Assembly (NCBI RefSeq): GCF_014218805.1
Contig: NZ_JACJUV010000004.1
Coordinates: forward strand, 62,001 to 126,000
Direction: 5' to 3'
Source of the DNA: Teredinibacter franksiae
GTDB lineage: Bacteria > Pseudomonadota > Gammaproteobacteria > Pseudomonadales > Cellvibrionaceae
Length of the DNA stretch: 64,000 nt
Both the position numbers and the translations under genes were made by a program. Positions within the stretch are counted from its first letter, which is position 1. Each line of letters begins with the position of its first letter. The notes under the pieces were generated by a model. That model did not search any database. It was not told where the DNA came from and saw nothing but the letters and a program-made list of their open reading frames with translations. This document shows positions 36,901-45,900 of this stretch, in pieces.

Positions 36901-39900
36901 CCAGCCTATTTTTCTCCCAACAGTGATGGTGTTAAGGATGTTGTATCAATTCACTTTCGTGTACTTACCCCAATTAATAATTTTACAGTTGAAGTTTTGA
37001 ATGAAGAGGGCGCTATTGTTCGCACAATAGTCGAAAGCTATACCGAAATAGGCAGCGAGCAAAGCATAACCTGGGACGGACGAAATGATAGTGGAGACAG
37101 TGTAGCAGACGGTACTTATACATTAAGGGTTCAAAATAACGAACTTTTGGTTACCTTAGATACGGTATTTCCTACGGTATTGGATTTAACGGGCCCTTGG
37201 TATCAGTCCATACTTTTCGATCCTTTCGATGCTAGAAGCCCCGCCTACTTAGAAGTTTCCAATAGCATTACTATTCAAGCTTTCGACGATGTTTCTGTAC
37301 CTGACGCGGAAGTTACCTACAGACATTGGGAAAGCGCCGATTGGTTGAATACTCCTATTAACTTTATCGAACAGGGAGCGCGCCTTGCGGCTGCATCATC
37401 ACTATCTATACAACAGTGGGTTTCAGGGGAGTATCAAGCCAAGGCGTCCGATCAAGCGGGGAATACAACCGTAACACCCATAGATTTTGATCAAAAAATT
37501 AATCAATCAGCCATTATTTGGTACGGACAGCAGTCAGGGGATCGGTTTACCAATACAGATACTGTTATTGGTAATGCCGCGATTAACCCAAATGCAGCAG
37601 GCTTTATAGTACTTGGTGGTAAGCCGTATTTTTCCAAGGCTGGGCTTTTCCCCGATCTTCGTGTTGCGCTGGACGTTAATAAACCATTGGTTTTTCGTTT
37701 GAATGAAACCATTCCGGGTGGAATCTCGTCTGTGCATGTTATGTACGGTGAGGCTGAGGCTGCGATTGATACTTATCAGGCCGCCAGTAGTGTTTCTTAC
37801 GGATCTATAGGGGCCTGCTACACCTATCTAGGGCAGAACTCTAGTGACATATGTTTCTTTGAGCAAAATAACCTGCTTGCCCATCACTTTGGCTTGTCTG
37901 TTGATCTACCTTTGCTCGACCTTGCGCCTGGCACTACTTACAATTTTTACGTGCAAATAACGCCTGATATAGGCCCTGAGGTCAAAACAAATGGCATTTC
38001 TTTTACTACATCCGAAAAAGTAATTCTAGACAATAGAGTGCGGACTATAAGCGGTGAAAATATAATTAGCGGGTATCTAAGCCCGGTAGCAAATGAAGAG
38101 TTTCAGTCTGCAACGATATCTATTCAGAATACTGAAGATGACCGCTATCTCGAAAAAACCGTCTACAAGACAATTTTCCCTGAAGATGGTAAGCATAGTT
38201 TAGACCTTAAAAATCCTTTCTTACATTTCTCCTTTGGTGCGGAGAGCTTGATGCCATGCTCTACCTACCAGGTTACTCTGGATGTTAAGACAAAGGACGG
38301 AAAAAGGGTTTCCGATAGCAAACCGATAGACACTCAGTGCCTAGCTATCGAAGTGATGGCTTCGCCAGTTGTTGCGGATGAGTGTAATACCGGGCCAACA
38401 AACATGGTTCGATTTGAAATGGTTGTTGAGGAGCTCCTGTCTTATGGAGACCCGGTCGATCTTAAAACCCTTGAACTTTATACTGTTGGTATGGATGGCA
38501 CTAAGAGCGTTCATTTTAATTCTAATTCGCCGCGCTACAATCAACCCCTTGAGTATGTGTTCGATACTACTTTGGTTGAAAGTGGGGCAGTTATCTTTTA
38601 TGCGCGAGCCGTAGATGTAAATGATAATGAGGCGGAGTATTCGCTGAATATCCCTATAACTTACGAAGAGCCCACGCTAGATATAGTCTATCCGATTGAG
38701 GGTCAAACTTACTGTGCAACGGCGTACCTTTCTGACAAACCAAAAGACAAAGAATATCGTATAGCCGCGTTAGAAATTCAAGGTCAATCGATTAGCGCTG
38801 GAAAGCACAATCTAGCAATTAAAAATAGCTTGTCCCTGGATTCAGATTTGGTTTCGTACGCTGAGTTTTATAATCCCGGTGGTGCGGTTGAGTGTAAAAA
38901 AGGCTCAACATTTACTCGCTGTAAACTAAACGAGAGAGTCGATAAGTTTGGTGAGAAAATCATCACTACCCCTGTTATATACAATCCGCTGATTAATGAA
39001 AGTAGAACTAACGGTGTTTTGGGTTATGTGGTTGCTGAAGGTAGTCGAGAGCAGTCCATCTATTTTGAGCAGACCAATTGGTCTGGGGCGCTCAGCTGTT
39101 CAAATATGGCTGTAACGATAGATTCTCGCGTTGAAGGCCTGAGCATACGTACAACCGGAGGTGTGCAGCGCGTAACAGCAAGTGGTGATGGCTATCAAAT
39201 ATTTTCACCCAATGGTGACGGCTTTTATGACGAACTTCATTGGCAGTATTCTGTAGAAGAAGCTGTATCTCTTACGCTGACTATTCATGACGGGGCTACA
39301 GATGAGTTGGTTGCCAGCGTTTATGAGGGGGCGGCATTTGCGCAGGGCGACCACGTTGTTGCATGGCATGCAGAGTCGATACCAGACGGTTTATATGTGG
39401 CTAGATTCGAAACTCAAGACGGGTGTGGCTTTGTCGACCGTACCGCGCGTTGGGTTGAATTAGATGTTACGCCACCTGTAGTGCAAATAGTGTCTCCTAC
39501 TTCAAATCAGTCTCTTGGTGTGATTGTTGAGCCGCTGGCGAACATTGTGGATGCAAATTCTTTTTCTACGCAGTTATCTTATGGTCAAAATCAAAGCTTG
39601 ATGGCCATAATTGATTCCAAAGCCGCGATATTATCTGGCTCTGAGTTAAGTATGGGGCATTGGAATACATTTGGTTTGACTGGGAGTTGGTTGTTAGGCG
39701 TTAATGCTGTCGATATTGTCGGCAACCATTCATCAGGCTCCGTTGAGGTGGCCCTTCCTGAGCGAGATGCGCAGATATCGCACTTGGCTGCCACTGAAAA
39801 GTATGTGGCGCCAAATGGTGATGAACAGTTTGCTAATGCAACTTTTACGGTTACGTTCGAAAATGATGTTGTTATTTCTGCTGATATTTTTAAAGGCGAC

Positions 39901-42900
39901 GAAATAGTCGAACCACTGTTAGCTGACGCTGTTTACACAAAAGGAACCCACCGTATTTCCTGGGATGGCCTGAATAACGCTTCCGTCCCTTTTGAAAACG
40001 GTATTTATTCAATAAGAGTACAAGCACAAGCCGCACATACGGTTTCTACTATACAAACAGAATCGACCAGTATCATTCTCGATGCAATTGCTCCGCAGAT
40101 ACAAGTCGATGGTTTAGATTCTGGGTTGATAAGTGTTCGTACTAATCTAGAGGCCGCTTCGTTGTTGGGCTCTGTTACCGACACGTATTTCAATGACTAT
40201 AGTGTTGCACTTCTTGGTACACCGAATAGCGCTTCGGTGTTTACTACTATCGCTGGAGGAGATGTTGCCCCAATTAGTCTGCTGGCGAATTTAAGTAATT
40301 ATGTTGTAGACGAAGGTGAATATAAGTTTCAGGTCAGCGCCAAGGATGTAGCTGGAAATAGAAGTTCTCTTACTTTCGATATGCTTTTTGATACTTCTGC
40401 ACCGGCAATAACCATCACTTCGCCGGTGAACGACCTGTTTGTAAACAGTAGTGGCAGTTTGGTCGTAAAAGGAAGTATCGAGGAGGCAAACTTACTGAAT
40501 TACAGTGCTTCGCTCGTATCAAGTGCGGGGGTTAAAGTACTCTCTCAGCAGTACGATGTGTTTCCTGTTGATGATACGCTAACTTCAATTAATTTGACTA
40601 CGCTGCCCGAAGGGCAATACACACTACAGTTATCGGTTGTTGATAAAGTGGGTAACACAGCGGAAGAATCTAAATCAATTGTGATAGACAACACCCCGCC
40701 AGAGGTTGTCATTAGTTCTCCAGAGCATAGTGGCTATTTCGGTTTGTCGCTAATCGTTACAGGTACTGCAGAAGACAGTAATTTCGACAAATACTTGGTG
40801 GAGTTGGCAGCCGGGGGCTCAGAGTCCTTTGAAACGATTGCAGAAGTAAGGTCAGGCATTCACGATGGTGCATTATTTAACTTTGACAGTCTGCCTGCTG
40901 ATGGTGACTACAGCTTACAATTAACGGCTGTAGATAAAGCAGGTAATACTGCCGCTGTTTCTCATGATTTTATTGTAGATTCTATTGTTCCCATGTCACC
41001 GTCTATAACAGTCGCTGAAGCAGACAAAGAAACAGCCGCAGTCTCTTTAGAATGGCTACCGGTTGAAGACACCCTTACCGGTTACTGGGTGTATCGCAAT
41101 GGTCAGAAAGTCGTGAGCGAACCCATCTCGAATACACATTATTTGGATAGTTCTCCGGGCGAAGGAACACATCAGTATTCTATTAGTGCTATTGACACAG
41201 CAGGGCATGAGAGTGAAAAGACCTCACAGAATGTTACCCTTGATTTGACTGGGCCAGAGGTTTCATTCACTTACCCACAAACTGGCGATACGGTCAGTGG
41301 GCTCGTGAATATTCGTGGTACAGCGTACAGCGCTTCTGATTTCAGCCACTACCGTTTATTGGTAGGTCCAAGTTCAGAATTATTGACAGAGGTAAGTTCT
41401 GCTACTGTTGGTGTACTTGGTGATGATATTGGGCAATGGAATACTGTCACTTTATTAGACGGACAAAGTTATGTTTTGCGAGTAGAAGCGGAAGACATAA
41501 ATGGGAATAGCGCCTTCGATGAAGTCAGTGTGATAATTGATAATACCGCGCCAACCGCTCCGGAAATTTATTACTCCGTTATTAACTTCGGAAACACCGC
41601 ACACTTCCGTTGGAATGCGCCCGTTGAAGATGATATTGCTGGCTACCTTGTGTTACGCAACAATAAAATTGCAAATGCTAGCGGTGTTGTTGTTGGTGAC
41701 TTGGCTCCGTACTTGGTAACTGAGTTGGATTTTTCCGATTACTCGCTTCCAGATGGTGAATACAGTTTTACGGTTATCGCTATAGATACCGCCGGCAATC
41801 AGAGTGACCCATCCGCAGCTCTCGAGTTAACTATTGATCAACAAACTCCACATGCAGAGCTTATTGGGCTGCCGTCATTTTTTGATGATACGCTGTTCTT
41901 AAACGCCCAGCTTGAAGATTTGGACGTTGCCACTATGGATTTTGAATATCGCCAGAGCGGGCAAACAGATTGGGTTCTAATTCAGCAAGATAGTTTAGCG
42001 CCGTACCAACACCAGTGGGATACGTCTGATTTAGATTACGGTTCTTATGAGTTAAGAGCAGTGGCCCAGGATATTCATGCGAATATCGATGGTGCCCCCG
42101 ATGTTGTGACGTTGGAAAAACGTGACCTTATTATTCCCGGTGTCGCCTCTTCAGTCGAGGTGGCCGTAAATGGCGGCACAGCTACAATAACGTGGGTGGG
42201 CCCCGCGGATTTGGATATCGAATTTTTTGAAGTTCAGAGAAGTTTCCAAGGCGAGGAAAGCTGGAGTGTGATTTCATCTGTTCCCTTTGGTGCAACACAG
42301 TATGCAGATGAGGGGCTTGAAGACGATAAGTACGAATACCAAATCGTCACTCAGGATCTATCGGGTAACCGTTCTAGTGCTTCGGAGGCCATTGGGGCGA
42401 CTGTCTATACGCCTTTCCTAACGGGAGCAGATATTTTAACGAGCGAGTCTACCGAATTGTTTGTAGGGCATACGCAAGCTTATGTGTCCATTACTTTTAA
42501 CGTTATGCACAACTCGGTTCCAATTGGTTCTTACACAGCTGAAGCCAACGAGTATGGTAAATTCTGGGTGCGAGATGTAGTTCTAGAGCCCGGGCAGAAC
42601 GAGTATACAATTCATTCTGTCGATCAATATGGATTTGTTGGTAAAACAGTCACGGGGTATACCGAGTATTCTGCGGCGCCGTCACAAGTGACCGGATTAC
42701 TTGGTTCGGTGAATTCCGATGAGGAAAATGTATCGTTAAGCTGGAATAGTAATACTGAATCTAATATTTTCGGATATGGCGTATACCGCAATGACGTGCA
42801 GATTACTCCTGCAACCATTATAGAGCCGGTAACTCATGGAACGGATGCGACTGATTTGTCTGCTTACCCAATTTCAAATTTATTTGATGGTGATGACAAC

Positions 42901-45900
42901 TCTCTATGGATACCCGAATCAATGCCAAGTTACCTTGAATTGGAGTTTGACGGGCCCCAATACATAACTGGTATTAGAGTTCGGTGGAATCAGTACTACT
43001 ACTCGTCTAATGATTACGTTTTACAAGTCTGGAATGGCGAGAGATATCTACCAATTAAAGAAATTGGTTATGCTTCTAGTACTCAAAACCTAACGGTAAA
43101 ATATATTACAAATAAGGTTCGGTTTGTCTTTAATGACACATACTACGGTGACGGTACTACCTACCCATTCCGCTTGAGCGAAATATCTGTATCAACATTG
43201 AGTTTTACGGATGATGTTGACTACTTTACGGATTTACCTGGTGACGGAGAACATAGCTATACCGTTGCAGCAATAAATGATAGAGGCATGGAGGGTCCTG
43301 CGTCGGAACCCACTCTTGTTGAGGTAGGTGACTTTATTGGACCAGCCCCTGTCAGCTTGTCCATTAACGTTAACGGGGTGAATGTGGAGCTCACCTGGAC
43401 CGAGAGTGATTCGGACGATACAGCGTCGTACCGTGTATACCGCGATGGGCAGTTAATTCAAGAGCTGTCCTCTGCTGAGCTTTCCTATGCTGATGAAGGG
43501 CTAGCAAATGGTTCTTACCAATATACAATTCGCGGTGTAGATGCATTAGGTAATGCTGGTGATCCCTCAAACATAGTAGCCGCAGATATTTTAACGCCTG
43601 TTTTAGCCGCTCCTGTTGATTTAGCGGCTCTATCGGATTCCGAAGGGGGCGTAAGGCTCTCATGGAAGCCCGGGCCAGATACATCTCCTGGTGCTTATAA
43701 AATCTATAGGGCTCTAGGGTCCGAGGGGCTTGCACTTCTCGTAGAGGAATCAAATCTTTCGCATTACGATGTGAGCGTTGCGGAAGGTAATACATACCGC
43801 TACACCATTCGCGCAGAGGATGCCTATGGAAATTTAAGCGCCCATTCTTCTGAAGTGTCGGTGCTGGCTGAGTTTTCTATTCCCGTTAATGCTCCGACAA
43901 TTGTTGTGCCGTCTACCATTGAACCTTTGCTCACGGGTAAGACTAGGGTTTCAGTTACGGGTGAGGCTGATCCAGGCTCTCGCATATTCCTGGTTCAAAA
44001 CAATACAGTGGTTCAAGAAGCAACAACGAGCGTGAGCCTGACTCAAACTCAGTACACAAGTTTTGAGGTTGAGAGAATTGGTGAGGCAGAAAATGGAACG
44101 ATTGCCGCACTGGGTTACAACTACGATACTTATTCAAGGGAACTGCTTGTTGGTAGTAAAGGCAAATGGGAGAAGAGTAATTACTCTTCATGGAGTTTAC
44201 CCGACTTCTTAGCGTGGCTGGGTTCATATGTTCTATACATGGATGATTATGATGGTAAATTTGAAGTGGTAGACCATGAATCTGGTACTGTTGTTTCTTC
44301 CGGTACCGCTTTCGCTGCCGCCGATATTTACTCATTACTTTCTACGACTGAAGATTCCGTGGTACTGATCGCCCGTGATTACGACGTCTCTAGGACAGGA
44401 TTGTTTACGGTAAATCTCACCACTCTGGAGAAAACATTTGAGCCATTAGACGGGTTCTGCTCAACGTGTGACTTATCAATGTCGCCAAATGGCCGGCACT
44501 TAGCCTACGTTGATAATGGTACTGATCTCGTAGTGTTCGACCGCGACACAAAAACCATTGAGCGTATAACCGTTGGTGATACAACCTTGAACGAATGGGT
44601 TGATAATATTGTGTCTTGGAACGCGGATGGTGATAAAGCGATTTTTGCCGCTGGTAACATAGCAGGCTATGACGACGTTGTTATGTATGACTTTAATAAA
44701 GTTGAAGTTACTGTTTTAGCAAGCGATAGTGAATTTAACCTGTCATTACCGGAGTGGTCAGATAGTGCTGACGCGTTCGTTTATCAAGCGCGTAATTCGA
44801 GCAACAATACGCAAATTCGAATTACTGAAACAGCTTCTGGTGATACTACTTTTGCCCAAGAACTGAGTTACTCTGGAAGCCTAGAGTTCCTTGATTGGTC
44901 TGCCTCTACCGGAATTAGCTTTGGCTCCGATTCCAGTCGCTCTGTTTCTGTGTTGACGCTGCCTGGGCTGTTTAGGTTTGCTGATGTAGGGATACATATT
45001 GGTGAAAACCAATTTGTAGCTATCGCTGCGGACGAAACAGGCAATCAAAGTAACCCTTCGGAATCAGCATATGTAATACGAACTGTTCCAGAGATGGCCG
45101 ACTTGAACATTGATTTCGTTAACCAGGAGCGGGTGTTGTTAGCTGGAAACGAAACTGAGGTGACGTTTATCGTTAGTAATATTGGTGGTGTTTTGTCTGC
45201 TGAAACAAGTGCAAATATCTCACTGGTATCTGAAAGTGGAATTGTGTTGGATCTTGGCCAAATCACCGTTCCTCGTTTGGAACCTGGTAGCAATGAATCA
45301 CTTGCGCTGAGCTGGCAAGCCGGTGATATTGGTAACTACCGGTTGGTTGTGAACGTGGATACAGAAAATTTGGTGGTAGAATCTAATGATTCGAACACCT
45401 CTACAGTTGAAGGAATTCTAGTTGTAGATTCCGAAGACCCTGTGATTTCGCTGAACACCGAACAATCGTCTATTGGGGCCAATACCGATATTGCTGGTAA
45501 CCTGTCGCTTGTCAATACAGCAACTACTCTACAAGGTGAACTTCGGCTTGTTATCGAGGATGCTGAAGGGTATTTGGTAGAAGAGCTATCAAATACACCC
45601 GTCGATCTTGCTTTCGGTCAGCGATACCAAGCTGGCTTCGTTTGGAACTCTGCAACAATATTCCCCGGCGATTATCGCGTTGTAGCAACTCTTTATGATT
45701 CAAACGGGTTAGAAGCGTCTTCTCAAACTGCGAGTTTCGAGATTTCTGAAGACATTAACCTGGTTGCAAGCGTTGTGGCAGCTTTACCAAGCTATACAGC
45801 AAATGAAGTTGTAAGAATGCCTGTTACTGTGCTCAATCAGGGAGGGAATGCACTTTACCCTGGGGGTTCGGCAACAATTTCCATATACAACTCTCTCGGA